DNA of 26,424 nucleotides from positions 1 through 26,424 of the forward strand of contig CAZYTX010000051.1 of assembly GCA_964650485.1 (NCBI GenBank), written 5' to 3'. Shown one piece after another: positions 15,599 through 23,902 of this stretch. The notes beneath the pieces are model-generated. The model was given only the letters and a program-made list of their open reading frames with translations. It was not told the origin of the DNA and did not search any database. The stretch's first letter is position 1, and the number at the start of each line of letters is the position of its first letter. The position numbers were made by a program, and so were the translations under genes. This DNA comes from CAZYTX01 sp964650485. Lineage in GTDB: Bacteria > RBG-13-61-14 > DATKZS01.

Positions 15599-16317
15599 GA
15601 CCTCGCGGCGGTCCGGTGGGAAGCAGGGTGACTGCAAGGGCGGCCCTGGCAGGCGTGGCCCTTGTATGCGTCCTGGTATGCGGCTTTTCATGCCACCGTG
15701 AAAAGACCTGGGAGAAGCTGAACGACAAGGCCCTGGAGCATTACGGGAAGGGCGAGCTGGAACAGGCGCAGCTCACGGCCGAGAAGGCCCTGCGGGCTGC
15801 GGAGATGGAGCTCGGGCCCGGGCATCAAAGCGTGGCCTCGGTGCTCACGAACCTCGCGGTCATCTATTTTTCCAGACAAAAGTTCGACCAGGCTGAGAAG
15901 ACCTACAAGCGGGCCCTGCAAATACAGAAGAAAAACAAGGGACCGGAATCAACCCAGGTCGCGGCCACCATGAACAACCTGGCCTTCCTCTACAAGATGA
16001 AGGGAGAATACGCAAAGGCTGAGAAGCTCTACAAGCAATCTCTGGACATACTCAAAAAAGAGGTGGGAGAGAAAAGCCCGGACGCGGCAGGGTCAATGAA
16101 CAACCTGGCAGAGCTCTACCGGGCCCAGGGAAAGTATAAAAAGGCAGAGCCCCTTTATAAACGGGCGCTTGCCATATACGAAGATGCTCTCGGCCGAAAC
16201 CATGCCAACGTGGCCACTGTGCTGGAAAACCTTGCGGCACTCCACCGGTCCACTGGAAGGGAGAAAGAAGCCAAGGACATGATAAAACGGGCTGAAAAAA
16301 TACGTACAAGCGAATAA
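15595..16317 (+). CDS. Exported TPR-repeat protein, kinesin-light-chain type repeats
   Basis: A 240-residue protein with a basic N-terminus, a hydrophobic segment (about residues 14-32) and cysteines at its end (CGFSC, Cys33), so it is exported and perhaps a lipoprotein, though the lipobox is not canonical. The rest is a run of about four 42-residue TPR units of the kinesin-light-chain kind, with repeated phrases such as NNLAFLYKMKGEYAKAEKLYKQ and NNLAELYRAQGKYKKAEPLYKR. TPR arrays mediate protein-protein contacts; no enzyme domain is present. The start is GTG at 15595, overlapping the ceramidase-like stop by four bases, with AGGAAGG about ten bases upstream; in-frame GTG codons at 15616 and 15628 are alternatives. 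The coupling suggests it works in the same envelope compartment as the gene before it. Confidence 0.85.
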   Translation: MRPRGGPVGSRVTARAALAGVALVCVLVCGFSCHREKTWEKLNDKALEHYGKGELEQAQLTAEKALRAAEMELGPGHQSVASVLTNLAVIYFSRQKFDQAEKTYKRALQIQKKNKGPESTQVAATMNNLAFLYKMKGEYAKAEKLYKQSLDILKKEVGEKSPDAAGSMNNLAELYRAQGKYKKAEPLYKRALAIYEDALGRNHANVATVLENLAALHRSTGREKEAKDMIKRAEKIRTSE

Positions 16318-16399
16318 ACTGCATTCCGCGCGGAAGAATCCCTTTCCCGGCCCTGCACGTCTTTCCTGGATTACCTCTTTCGCTGCTTTACGCTTCTTG

Positions 16400-16408
16400 T
16401 GATACAAT
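16400..16408 (+). promoter_or_regulatory. Extended -10 promoter element before trpE
   Basis: TGATACAAT combines a TG extension with the -10 hexamer TACAAT. No good -35 lies 16-18 bp upstream, as is usual for extended -10 promoters. The predicted start near 16415 leaves only about 15 bases before the trpE ATG, so there is no room for a leader peptide or attenuator. Confidence 0.4.
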
Positions 16409-16429
16409 TAATCCGGCAGAGGAGCGCCC

Positions 16430-17926
16430 ATGTCTTCATACCAGATCATACCTTCTTTTGACGAGTATGAAAAGCTTTCCAGGAAGGGGAACCTCATCCC
16501 CGTGTACGCGGAGATACTGGGGGACCTGGAGACGCCCGTGTCCGCTTTCCTGCGCATCATGGACTCGGACTACGCCTTTCTTCTGGAGAGCGTCGAGGGG
16601 GGCGAGAAGTGGGCCCGCTACTCCTTCCTTGGCTCCGACCCGCAGGTGATATTCCGCTCCAAGGGGAGTCGCGCCGAGGTCATACGCGGCGCCCGGGCCG
16701 ACGTGATCGAGGGTTTCAGCCACGCACTGGAGCCGCTCTCCGAGCTCATGGCCGAGTACAAGCCCGTTACGCTGCCCGGCCTTCCCAGGTTCGTGGGAGG
16801 CGCCGTGGGCTACGTGGCCTACGACATGATCCGATTCTTCGAGCGCATGCCCGAGCTGACCGCGGACGAGCTTTCCTGCTACGACACCCACTTCATCATC
16901 ACCGACACCATAGTGGTGTTCGACAACGTGCGCCACACCATGAAGGTGGTGGTCAACACCCACGTGATCCCTGACAGCGACCTGAAAGAGAGCTACCAGC
17001 AAGCAAAGGAAAAGATCGAGCAGATAATAAGCCGGCTCACAGGGCCGAAGGACATAAAGCCTCCACGCGAGTACGATGAGCAGCTCGAGTACCACTCCAA
17101 CTTCGAAAAAGACGAGTACCTCCAGGCGGTGGAAAAGTGCAAGCAATACATCAGGCAGGGGGACATCATACAGGTGGTGCCCAGCCAGCGATTCCGGGCC
17201 CCTGCCAGGGTCGATCCCATACACCTTTACAGGGCCCTCAGGAGGATCAACCCCTCCCCTTACATGTTCTACCTCAAGATGGGGGGAGAGCAGCTTATCG
17301 GTTCCTCCCCCGAGGTGCTGGTGAGACTCGAGGGAGACCGGGCCGAGACCAGGCCCATTGCCGGCACCAGGTGGCGCGGCCGGACCCCTGAGGAGGACCA
17401 GGCACTGGAGCAGGAGCTCTTGGACGACCCCAAGGAAAAGGCCGAGCACATCATGCTGGTGGACCTGGGAAGGAACGACCTGGGAAGGGTGTGCAGGACC
17501 GGCACGGTCGAGGTGACAGAGCTCTCAGTGGTCGAGCGCTACAGCCACGTGATGCACCTGGTGTCCAACGTGCGGGGTCTTGTGAAAGAGGGCGTGGACG
17601 CATACCAGGTGTTCAGGGCCGCGTTCCCCGCGGGCACCCTCACCGGGGCCCCCAAGATCCGGGCCATGGAGATAATCGAGGAGGGCGAGCCGTCGAGGAG
17701 GGGCTGCTACGGCGGGGCTGCGGGCTACTTCTCATTTACAGGCAACATGGACATGGCCATCACAATACGCACCGTGCTCATAAAGGACGGCATGCTAAAC
17801 ATCCAGGCCGGCGGCGGGGTGGTGGCCGACTCCGAGCCCGAGTACGAGTACCAGGAGACCGTGAACAAGGCAAAAGCCATGATGAAGGCCGTGGACATGG
17901 CGAGGAAGGGATTGAAGATCGAGTAA
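16430..17926 (+). CDS. trpE: Anthranilate synthase component I
   Basis: TrpE converts chorismate to anthranilate, with ammonia from the TrpG glutaminase, the first step of tryptophan synthesis. The 498-residue product is normal length. The tryptophan feedback site LLES is at 51-54 with RYSFLG just after. The catalytic half is fully conserved: GDIIQVVPSQRF, NPSPYMFYL, the PIAGTRWRGRTPEED segment, DLGRNDLGRV, the PAGTLTGAPK loop and the C-terminal IQAGGGVVADSEPEYEYQE. A GAGGAG ribosome site precedes ATG 16430. trpG, trpD or trpC do not follow; instead an A+T-rich ATPase gene begins 49 bp downstream. Full conservation of both halves makes TrpE far more likely than PabB. Confidence 0.95.
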   Translation: MSSYQIIPSFDEYEKLSRKGNLIPVYAEILGDLETPVSAFLRIMDSDYAFLLESVEGGEKWARYSFLGSDPQVIFRSKGSRAEVIRGARADVIEGFSHALEPLSELMAEYKPVTLPGLPRFVGGAVGYVAYDMIRFFERMPELTADELSCYDTHFIITDTIVVFDNVRHTMKVVVNTHVIPDSDLKESYQQAKEKIEQIISRLTGPKDIKPPREYDEQLEYHSNFEKDEYLQAVEKCKQYIRQGDIIQVVPSQRFRAPARVDPIHLYRALRRINPSPYMFYLKMGGEQLIGSSPEVLVRLEGDRAETRPIAGTRWRGRTPEEDQALEQELLDDPKEKAEHIMLVDLGRNDLGRVCRTGTVEVTELSVVERYSHVMHLVSNVRGLVKEGVDAYQVFRAAFPAGTLTGAPKIRAMEIIEEGEPSRRGCYGGAAGYFSFTGNMDMAITIRTVLIKDGMLNIQAGGGVVADSEPEYEYQETVNKAKAMMKAVDMARKGLKIE

Positions 17927-17975
17927 AGGGTTGGAGATATTTTAACCAAGAAACATGCAAACTGGAAAATAACAG

Positions 17976-19715
17976 ATGATTACCAACGTTAGAATAACAA
18001 AATTCAAGAGGTTTGATGAAGTTGAAATTGAGCTGGGAAGGGTCTCACTTTTTATCGGGCCTAATAACCTTGGCAAGACCACCGCTCTTCAGGCGCTTTC
18101 CCTCTGGGACGTCGGACTGAGACGTTGGAATGAGAAAAGAAAGGGCGGCAAAGGGCCACAAAAACGGCCGGGAGTTACAATAAACCGCAAGGACTTGACC
18201 TCCCTTCCCGTTCCCGCAGCCAATCTATTATGGAAAGATCAGCATGTAAGAGAGGTTCAGAAGAAAGAAAAAAAACAATTAACAAAAAATATCAGGATAG
18301 ATATTATCGTGTCCGGGGTAACGAACGGAAAAAAATGGGAGTGCGGACTTGAGTTTGATTATGCCAATGAAGAATCCTTTTATTGTCGTCCCCTGCGATT
18401 AAGTGAAGATAAAAATGCCGCGAGAATGCCAATACCGGAGGAGGCCGCACAAATCGGGTTCGCTTACCTGCCCCCCATGTCGGGCCTGGCATCCAACGAA
18501 ACGCTCTTACAACCCGGAGCTATAAATGTAAGGATCGGGGAGGGCAGAACTTCTGAAGTATTGAGAAATATTTTGTATGGGATATTCACTAATACCGGAG
18601 CCGGGTCGTGGTCGCGGCTTTGTGAAGACATGGAATCTCTTTTTGGAATGCAACTTGAGCCCCCGGAGTACATAAGCGAACGGGGCGAAATAACAATGAC
18701 ATACAAGGAGAAAGGGGTCAGGCTTGATCTCTCATGTTCCGGGCGAGGGGCCCAGCAGACCATGCTCCTCCTTGCTTATCTTTACGACAATCCGCCAGGA
18801 ACCGTTCTTCTCCTGGATGAACCCGATGCTCATCTTGAGATATTGAGACAGGGGCAGATTTACGAGATTCTGACTAGAACCGCCGAGGGCCGCGGCTCCC
18901 AAATTGTTGCGGCCAGTCATTCCGAGAAACTCTTAAATGAAGCCGCACAAAGGGACGTGGTTATCGCCTTTCTCGGAAAGCCGCACCGTATTGATGACAG
19001 AGGAAGCCAGGTCCTGAAATCCTTGAGAGACATAGGGTTCGAGCAATATTATCAGGCGGAACAAAAGGGATGGGTTCTTTATCTCGAAGGATCAACTGAC
19101 ATGGCCATATTACAGACCTTTGCCCGCAGACTGGGTCACAAGGCTATAGATTATCTCCAACAACCGTTTGTCCACTACGTCGGCACTAATATCCCGAAAA
19201 ATGCCAGGGAACATTTCTATGGCTTATGCGAAGCCAAACAAGACCTTGTAGGTATCGCCATTTTCGACAGGATTGATAAGCCCCTTGAGTCAGGGAAGCC
19301 ACTCGTAGAATTAATGTGGAGTCAGCGTGAAATCGAAAATTATTTGTCGCAAAAAGAAACGCTGCTGAGCTTTGCCGAGTCTGAAGTGGAAAAGGAATCT
19401 CCCGGTCCTCTGTTCGAGCCTGCAGAAAGACAAAGAAGGACAAAGGCCATGGAAGAATCAATTGAAGAAGTTACTAAGGCTATTGAAATAGTAAAAAGAC
19501 CTCGGCCATTCTCAATGGCGGAAATTAAAGCAAGCGAGTTTTTAACTCCCTTGTTCGAGAGCTTTTACAATAAACTGATGCTTCCCAATCTAATGCAAAA
19601 GTCCAATTTCCATGTCTTAGCTGAATATGTTCCTGAAGAGCTTATTGATAACGAAATCACTGAAAAACTGGATGCTATTGTAGGGGTGGCCGAAAAAGCT
19701 GTACCCCGAACATAA
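17976..19715 (+). CDS. OLD-like ATPase fused to a TOPRIM/DUF4435-like C-terminal region
   Basis: A 579-residue protein. The N-terminal RecF/SMC-like ATPase has ITKFKRFDEVEIEL, Walker A GPNNLGKT at 28-35, an ABC-signature-like LSCSGRGAQQTMLLL, Walker B VLLLDEPDAHLE and switch His in AASHSEKLL. After about residue 360 a second domain begins: LYLEGSTD (Glu371), the TOPRIM glutamate motif, then IAIFDRID with Asp431 and Asp434, in the place of the TOPRIM DxD but spaced DxxD, then WSQREIENYL (448-457), which resembles a motif I recall from DUF4435/AriB-type effectors. This suggests an OLD-family nuclease or a single-chain relative of the PARIS AriA-AriB pair, both phage-defence proteins. The gene is A+T-rich and stands alone between trpE and a VOC gene. 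A weak promoter (TTGAAG, 18 bp, GATATT at 17912-17941) may drive it; the ribosome site is poor. Confidence 0.8.
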   Translation: MITNVRITKFKRFDEVEIELGRVSLFIGPNNLGKTTALQALSLWDVGLRRWNEKRKGGKGPQKRPGVTINRKDLTSLPVPAANLLWKDQHVREVQKKEKKQLTKNIRIDIIVSGVTNGKKWECGLEFDYANEESFYCRPLRLSEDKNAARMPIPEEAAQIGFAYLPPMSGLASNETLLQPGAINVRIGEGRTSEVLRNILYGIFTNTGAGSWSRLCEDMESLFGMQLEPPEYISERGEITMTYKEKGVRLDLSCSGRGAQQTMLLLAYLYDNPPGTVLLLDEPDAHLEILRQGQIYEILTRTAEGRGSQIVAASHSEKLLNEAAQRDVVIAFLGKPHRIDDRGSQVLKSLRDIGFEQYYQAEQKGWVLYLEGSTDMAILQTFARRLGHKAIDYLQQPFVHYVGTNIPKNAREHFYGLCEAKQDLVGIAIFDRIDKPLESGKPLVELMWSQREIENYLSQKETLLSFAESEVEKESPGPLFEPAERQRRTKAMEESIEEVTKAIEIVKRPRPFSMAEIKASEFLTPLFESFYNKLMLPNLMQKSNFHVLAEYVPEELIDNEITEKLDAIVGVAEKAVPRT

Positions 19716-19736
19716 CTTGAGGAAGGTAAATATAAA

Positions 19737-20180
19737 ATGAAGCTTCCAAAAGTGGGCCAGGTGGCAATCGTGGTCAAGGACGTGGAGAAGGCGGCCCGCT
19801 ACCTGGAGCAGAACTTCGGCATGGGCCCGTTCAACATATTCGAAGTCAGCGACGGCAAGGCAATGTACAAAGGAAACGAGGTGTCCTACAAGTCCAGGAT
19901 AGGCATGGGTGATTTCCAGGGCATGACCATCGAGCTCATGCAGCCAATCGAGGGCAACACCATTCACAATGACCCCGAGTTCCTCCCTCCCGGAGGACAG
20001 GGGGTCCACCACGTGGGCTTTTACACAGAGGACCCCGAAGCCCTGGCAGAGGAGTTCGAGAAACAGGGAGGCAAGATTCTGCAAAAGAGCTGGCCCATGC
20101 CCGGGGCCATGACCATATACCTTGACACCCCGCAGTACGCCGGCATGCTGGTCGAGCTGATCAAGTCCACAAAGAGATAG
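19737..20180 (+). CDS. VOC-superfamily protein, methylmalonyl-CoA epimerase/glyoxalase-like
   Basis: A 147-residue vicinal-oxygen-chelate protein with two beta-alpha-beta-beta-beta modules. Landmarks are VAIVVKDVEKAARYLEQNFG at the start, IELMQP at the end of module one, GVHHVGFYTED beginning module two and GMLVELI at the end. These give candidate metal ligands: Gln8 where methylmalonyl-CoA epimerase has His, Glu of IELMQ, His of VHHVGF and Glu of VELI. The reaction cannot be named; epimerase, lyase or isomerase are all possible. GAGGAAGG lies about ten bases before the ATG. GC-rich composition returns here after the A+T-rich ATPase gene. A dehydrogenase gene follows 42 bp later on the same strand and may belong to the same pathway. 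Confidence 0.8.
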   Translation: MKLPKVGQVAIVVKDVEKAARYLEQNFGMGPFNIFEVSDGKAMYKGNEVSYKSRIGMGDFQGMTIELMQPIEGNTIHNDPEFLPPGGQGVHHVGFYTEDPEALAEEFEKQGGKILQKSWPMPGAMTIYLDTPQYAGMLVELIKSTKR

Positions 20181-20213
20181 CGATAATTTCATGGCCTGGT
20201 ACATGAGGTGTCT

Positions 20214-20219
20214 GGAGGA
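20214..20219 (+). promoter_or_regulatory. Ribosome binding site setting the SDR start
   Basis: GGAGGA lies a few bases before the ATG at 20223. An in-frame GTG at 20208 would place this site inside the coding region, so the ATG is preferred; it also puts the Rossmann strand at the usual distance from the N-terminus. Confidence 0.65.
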
Positions 20220-20222
20220 CAA

Positions 20223-21032
20223 ATGCCGGAACCAAAGATAATCCTGGTGACCGGGGCGACCCGGGGGATCGGCAGAGTCCTGGCAGAGGAGCTCTCCCGC
20301 AGGGGCCACAAGGTGTACGGGGCCGGCCGGTCATGGAAAGGGGACGAGGACATTCCCTTTATCCCCCTGACAATGGACGTAACCGAGGAGGCATCGGTGA
20401 GCTCGGCAGTGTCCCGGGTGATTGATGAAGTCGGCCGGCTGGACGTGCTGTTGAACAACGCCGGCATTGGCCAGTCAGGCTCGATCGAGGAGTCTCAGGT
20501 TGACGCGGCCCGAAGGGTGTTCGAGACCAACTACTTCGGGGCGGTAAGACTGCTAAAGGCCGCGCTCCCCGAGATGCGCCAGCAGGGCTCCGGGACCATA
20601 GCCGTAGTGGGATCGGCCGCGGGCAGGATCGGCATACCCTTCCAGGGGCACTACGCTGCCAGCAAGTTCGCGGTGGAGGGGCTTTGCGAGTCGCTGTCCC
20701 ACGAGCTTAGAAGCTTTGGAATACGGGTGCTGCTTTTCCAGCCGGGCGACGTGGGCACTGACATATGGGAGAAGACCGAGCACGTAAGACCACCTGACAG
20801 CCCCTATGAAAAAGCTCTCGTAAGGTTCCACAAGGTAAAGGCCAAAGAGATGGGAAAGGCCGCGGACAAGCCCGAGAACGTGGCCCGCGGCATCGCCCGC
20901 GTGATCGAGTCCAATACTAAAAGGCTCCGGCACCCGGTTGCCAGAGGATCGAATTTTATCCTTTTCATGAGAAAGATCCTCCCGGACAGCCTCTTCCTAA
21001 AGGCCGTGGCCAGGAACTACCTGGTTAAATAA
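20223..21032 (+). CDS. Short-chain dehydrogenase/reductase
   Basis: A 269-residue classical SDR that oxidises or reduces an alcohol/carbonyl pair using NAD(P). The cofactor loop TGATRGIG is at 10-17. NNAG follows in the fourth strand, with VVGSAAGR carrying the catalytic Ser region and YAASK carrying Tyr144 and Lys148. The FQPGDVGTDIW segment after the active site and the extra C-terminal helices resemble retinol/17-beta-hydroxysteroid dehydrogenase-like bacterial SDRs, which vary widely in substrate. An Arg right after TGAT (R14) and GAGRSW after strand two hint at NADPH preference, but this is weak. It lies 42 bp after the VOC gene and ends six bases from the convergent trkH stop; no terminator is visible between them. 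Confidence 0.92.
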   Translation: MPEPKIILVTGATRGIGRVLAEELSRRGHKVYGAGRSWKGDEDIPFIPLTMDVTEEASVSSAVSRVIDEVGRLDVLLNNAGIGQSGSIEESQVDAARRVFETNYFGAVRLLKAALPEMRQQGSGTIAVVGSAAGRIGIPFQGHYAASKFAVEGLCESLSHELRSFGIRVLLFQPGDVGTDIWEKTEHVRPPDSPYEKALVRFHKVKAKEMGKAADKPENVARGIARVIESNTKRLRHPVARGSNFILFMRKILPDSLFLKAVARNYLVK

Positions 21033-21038
21033 ACTAAA

Positions 21039-22496
21039 TCACTCCTTCCAGAAGGACGGCAAAAAGAGCACCAGCACGGTGTAGACCTCGAGCCTGCCCA
21101 GCACCATGCACAATGAGAGGAACACCTTTCCCCCGGCCGGTATCCAGCCGTAGTTCTCCACCGCGCCCACGCCGGCCAGGCCGGGTCCGATGTTTCCCAG
21201 GGTGGCGATCACCGAGCTGGCCGAGGTTACAAGGTCGAGCCCCAGCGATGCCATGTAAACAGTGCCCGCGGCCCAGACCCCGATGAAGAGCAACACGAAG
21301 CCGGTCACGGACTGGAGCGTGTCCTCGGGCATGAGCGTGCCACCTATCTTCACCTGCCTCACCATGCGGGGGAAGAAGAACTTCTGCACCTGCACCAGGG
21401 CGGCCTTTACAACAACCACCACCCGCACCACCTTCATGGCGCCTCCCGTGCTCCCGGCGCAGCCGCCCACGAACATGAGAGCCACCAGGCCCACCCTGGC
21501 AAAAGGGCTCCAGGTATCGAAGTCAGCGGTCACGTAACCGGTGGTGGTGAGGATGGATGTCACCTGGAACAGAGCGTGGCGCAGGGCGCTGCCCGCGGAG
21601 TCGTAGTCATTGCTCAATACCAGGCTAAGCGTGACAAGAGCGGTGGCGGACGCAAGAATTATAAGGTAGGTCCGGTACTCCACGTCGCGAAGAAACACCC
21701 CGAAGCGGCCCCTGAGCGCCGCGATGTGCAGCCCGAAGTTGGTGCCCACCAGGATCATGAAACAGACCATGACAAGCTCCACGTACAGGCTGTTGAAATG
21801 GGCTATGGACGAGCTCCTGGTGGAGAAGCCGCCGGTGGCCAGGGTGGTGAAGGTGTGGTTTATGGAATCGAACCAGGTGAGCCCTCCCATTTTAAGCAGG
21901 CTGATCTCGGCCACCGTGAACCCGAGGTAGATCTTCCACAACAGGCTGGCAGCCTCACGGATGCGCGGGGTGGCCCCCTCCTTCTTGATGCCCGGCACCT
22001 CCACCTTGTAGAGCTGCTTCGCGGTCATGCCCAGGGCCGGCAGCACGGCAACAAACAGCACCACGATGCCCATGCCACCCAGCCACTGGGTAAAGGAGCG
22101 CCAAAGCAGTATGCCCTCGGGTATCTGCTCGATCTCGCCCAGGACAGTGGAGCCGGTGGTGGTGAAGCCCGACATGGCCTCGAAGTAGGCGTTTACAAAC
22201 CCGCCCGGACTGAACCGCTCGCAGAAAATGTATGGCAGGGCCCCCACCGCGGCCCCCAGTACCCAGCCCAGGCTGACCACGGCCAGGCCCTCGCGCCTGA
22301 AGAACTCCTGCTCGCTCCTGAGGCCGAAAAGGTAGAGCCCCGCCCCCAGCACCAGGCCGATAGCCATGGACCAGACAAAATCGAGCACCGCGCTGTAATC
22401 GGAGACACCCGCGCTCCATGCCAGCGGCAGGAGCATGGTCGCCGAGATGAAAGCGATCAGCATGCCCAGCACCTTGGAGACGTATCTTATATTCAC
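21039..22496 (-). CDS. trkH: Trk-type potassium uptake channel subunit
   Basis: TrkH/KtrB-family inner-membrane potassium translocation subunit. The 485-residue product shows the four pore loops: SGFTTTGSTVL, TLATGGFSTRSSS, SILTTTGYVTADF and ATLGNIGPGLAG, each with a selectivity-filter glycine. The intervening pairs of membrane spans give the expected 2TM-P-2TM repeats, and GGMGIVVLFVAVLPALG is a common TrkH phrase after the first pore. The start is GTG at 22496, overlapping the trkA stop by four bases (GTGA), so the two subunits are translationally coupled. It converges on the SDR gene with a six-base gap. Confidence 0.95.
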   Translation of the reverse strand: MNIRYVSKVLGMLIAFISATMLLPLAWSAGVSDYSAVLDFVWSMAIGLVLGAGLYLFGLRSEQEFFRREGLAVVSLGWVLGAAVGALPYIFCERFSPGGFVNAYFEAMSGFTTTGSTVLGEIEQIPEGILLWRSFTQWLGGMGIVVLFVAVLPALGMTAKQLYKVEVPGIKKEGATPRIREAASLLWKIYLGFTVAEISLLKMGGLTWFDSINHTFTTLATGGFSTRSSSIAHFNSLYVELVMVCFMILVGTNFGLHIAALRGRFGVFLRDVEYRTYLIILASATALVTLSLVLSNDYDSAGSALRHALFQVTSILTTTGYVTADFDTWSPFARVGLVALMFVGGCAGSTGGAMKVVRVVVVVKAALVQVQKFFFPRMVRQVKIGGTLMPEDTLQSVTGFVLLFIGVWAAGTVYMASLGLDLVTSASSVIATLGNIGPGLAGVGAVENYGWIPAGGKVFLSLCMVLGRLEVYTVLVLFLPSFWKE

Positions 22497-23875
22497 GAGT
22501 GGTTACCCTTGAGGTTTGCGATCAGGTTCTTTTTCTTTCCCTGGAACAGCTTCTCCACCATCGACAGGGTTGAAAGGAATGTGAAGACCACGCAGGAGTC
22601 GTCCGGCTCGATCTGGAAATCCCCGTCCGGGATGTAGACCTTGTCTCCCCTGACCACCGAGCCTATGATGGCCCCCTTGGGAAAGCCTATCCTGTGCAAT
22701 GGAGTGCCCGTGATCTTGCTCCCTTCCGAGGCCTTCAGCTCGATGACCTCGGCCTTGCCCTCGGCTATGACCGCGATGGAGGTCACCGCCCCCCTTCTCA
22801 CGAAGCGCAGGATGCGCTGCGCCACCAGCAGTCTGGGGCTTATGGCCGAGTCAATGCCTAGTTGCTGGTAGAGGGGAACGTAATCGGGCTTTTTCACCAG
22901 GGCGATGGTCTTGTCCGCGCCAAGGTTCTTGGCAAGCTGACATATCATCAGGTTCTTCTCGTCCTCGGCGCAGGACGATATGAACACGTCGGCATGGTCC
23001 GTGCCCGTCTCCTTCAAAAGGTCCAGGTCCGTCCCGTCCCCGTGCACCACCATCACGTTCTCAAGCTCCTCGGAGATCACCCGGGCCCTCTCCTGGTCAT
23101 CCTCGATCAGCCGCGTCTTGATGTCCGAGTAGTCCAGGGAGTGCGCCACCGAGAGCCCAAGCTCGCCCCCGCCAACGATGATCACCAGCTTGGCCTTGGC
23201 AGCCTTGCGCCGCTGTGCGAACTTGTCCAGCTCATCCATGGAGTCCTTCTTGCCGATCACCAGAAGCTCATCATCAGCCTTGATCTCGGACTCCCCGTCA
23301 GGGATGTAAATCTCCGGGCCCCGGATAATCGCGGTCACCAGCGTGCGCCTGGGCATCTTGATCCTGGAGAGCGCCTGGCCGGACCACTGCGAGTCCCCGG
23401 TAACCTGCACCTGCCGCATCTGTATCTGGCCGTCCGCGAAATTCTCAACCGCCACCGCCTGCCGCGCACGGATAAGTTCCATGATCTCCTGGGCGCAAAG
23501 CTCGTTCGGCACAAGGATGGAATCGAACCCCATGGTGCGCTTGTAAAAGTGGCGGTGAAAGTGCAGGTGCTCGCCTCCCCGGATGCGGACGATGGTCCTG
23601 CCAGCGCCCTGGGTCTTGGCCAGGAAAGCGGCCAGCATGTTGACCTCGTCGTTGTTGGTCACCGCCAGCACAAGGTCCGACCCCCAGGCGCCCGCCTGCT
23701 CCAGCACGCCCGCGGCAGCGCCGTGCCCCTGCACCGTCTTGATGTCAAGCGAGTCCTCCACCAGGGCCAGACGCTCCGGGTCCCGGTCAATCATCACTAT
23801 CTCGTGGCCCTCGCCGGATAGCATACCAGCCAGGTACTGCCCGGCCTCCCCAGCGCCTATGATAAGTATCTTCAT
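22493..23875 (-). CDS. trkA: Trk potassium uptake regulatory subunit, NAD-binding
   Basis: Cytoplasmic gating ring of the Trk system. The 460-residue protein contains two RCK/TrkA_N plus TrkA_C units. The first nucleotide-binding loop is ILIIGAGEAGQYLAG at the N-terminus with the acidic MIDRDPERL strand end. The second starts at KLVIIVGGGELGLSVAHSL with LIEDDQER. Each is followed by a C-terminal lobe ending in phrases such as VYIPDGDFQIEPDDSCVVF. The start at 23875 places the Rossmann strand at the very N-terminus as in other TrkA proteins; the frame is open a little further upstream, but that DNA overlaps the likely promoter. It is the first gene of a trkA-trkH operon. The final 25 residues are basic and unconserved. 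Confidence 0.95.
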   Translation of the reverse strand: MKILIIGAGEAGQYLAGMLSGEGHEIVMIDRDPERLALVEDSLDIKTVQGHGAAAGVLEQAGAWGSDLVLAVTNNDEVNMLAAFLAKTQGAGRTIVRIRGGEHLHFHRHFYKRTMGFDSILVPNELCAQEIMELIRARQAVAVENFADGQIQMRQVQVTGDSQWSGQALSRIKMPRRTLVTAIIRGPEIYIPDGESEIKADDELLVIGKKDSMDELDKFAQRRKAAKAKLVIIVGGGELGLSVAHSLDYSDIKTRLIEDDQERARVISEELENVMVVHGDGTDLDLLKETGTDHADVFISSCAEDEKNLMICQLAKNLGADKTIALVKKPDYVPLYQQLGIDSAISPRLLVAQRILRFVRRGAVTSIAVIAEGKAEVIELKASEGSKITGTPLHRIGFPKGAIIGSVVRGDKVYIPDGDFQIEPDDSCVVFTFLSTLSMVEKLFQGKKKNLIANLKGNHS

Positions 23876-23902
23876 TACCAGCCCATTAAAACTTTGCACG
23901 CT

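Noticed and set aside
16324..16335. Perfect 12-bp palindrome TTCCGCGCGGAA after the TPR gene
   Set aside because: Too short to call an operator or terminator: no second copy, no T-run, and short GC palindromes are expected in this composition.
16318..16429. trp attenuator or leader peptide before trpE
   Set aside because: The extended -10 box leaves about 15 bases before the ATG, and no run of Trp codons with competing hairpins is present.
16436..17449. Minus-strand open frame of 337 codons
   Set aside because: Antisense to the well-conserved trpE; His/Gly/Leu-rich shadow.
21576..22637. Plus-strand open frame of 353 codons
   Set aside because: Antisense shadow of trkH; low-complexity composition and no ribosome site or family motif.
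22862..23821. Plus-strand open frame of 319 codons
   Set aside because: Antisense shadow of trkA, which has clear RCK motifs on the other strand.
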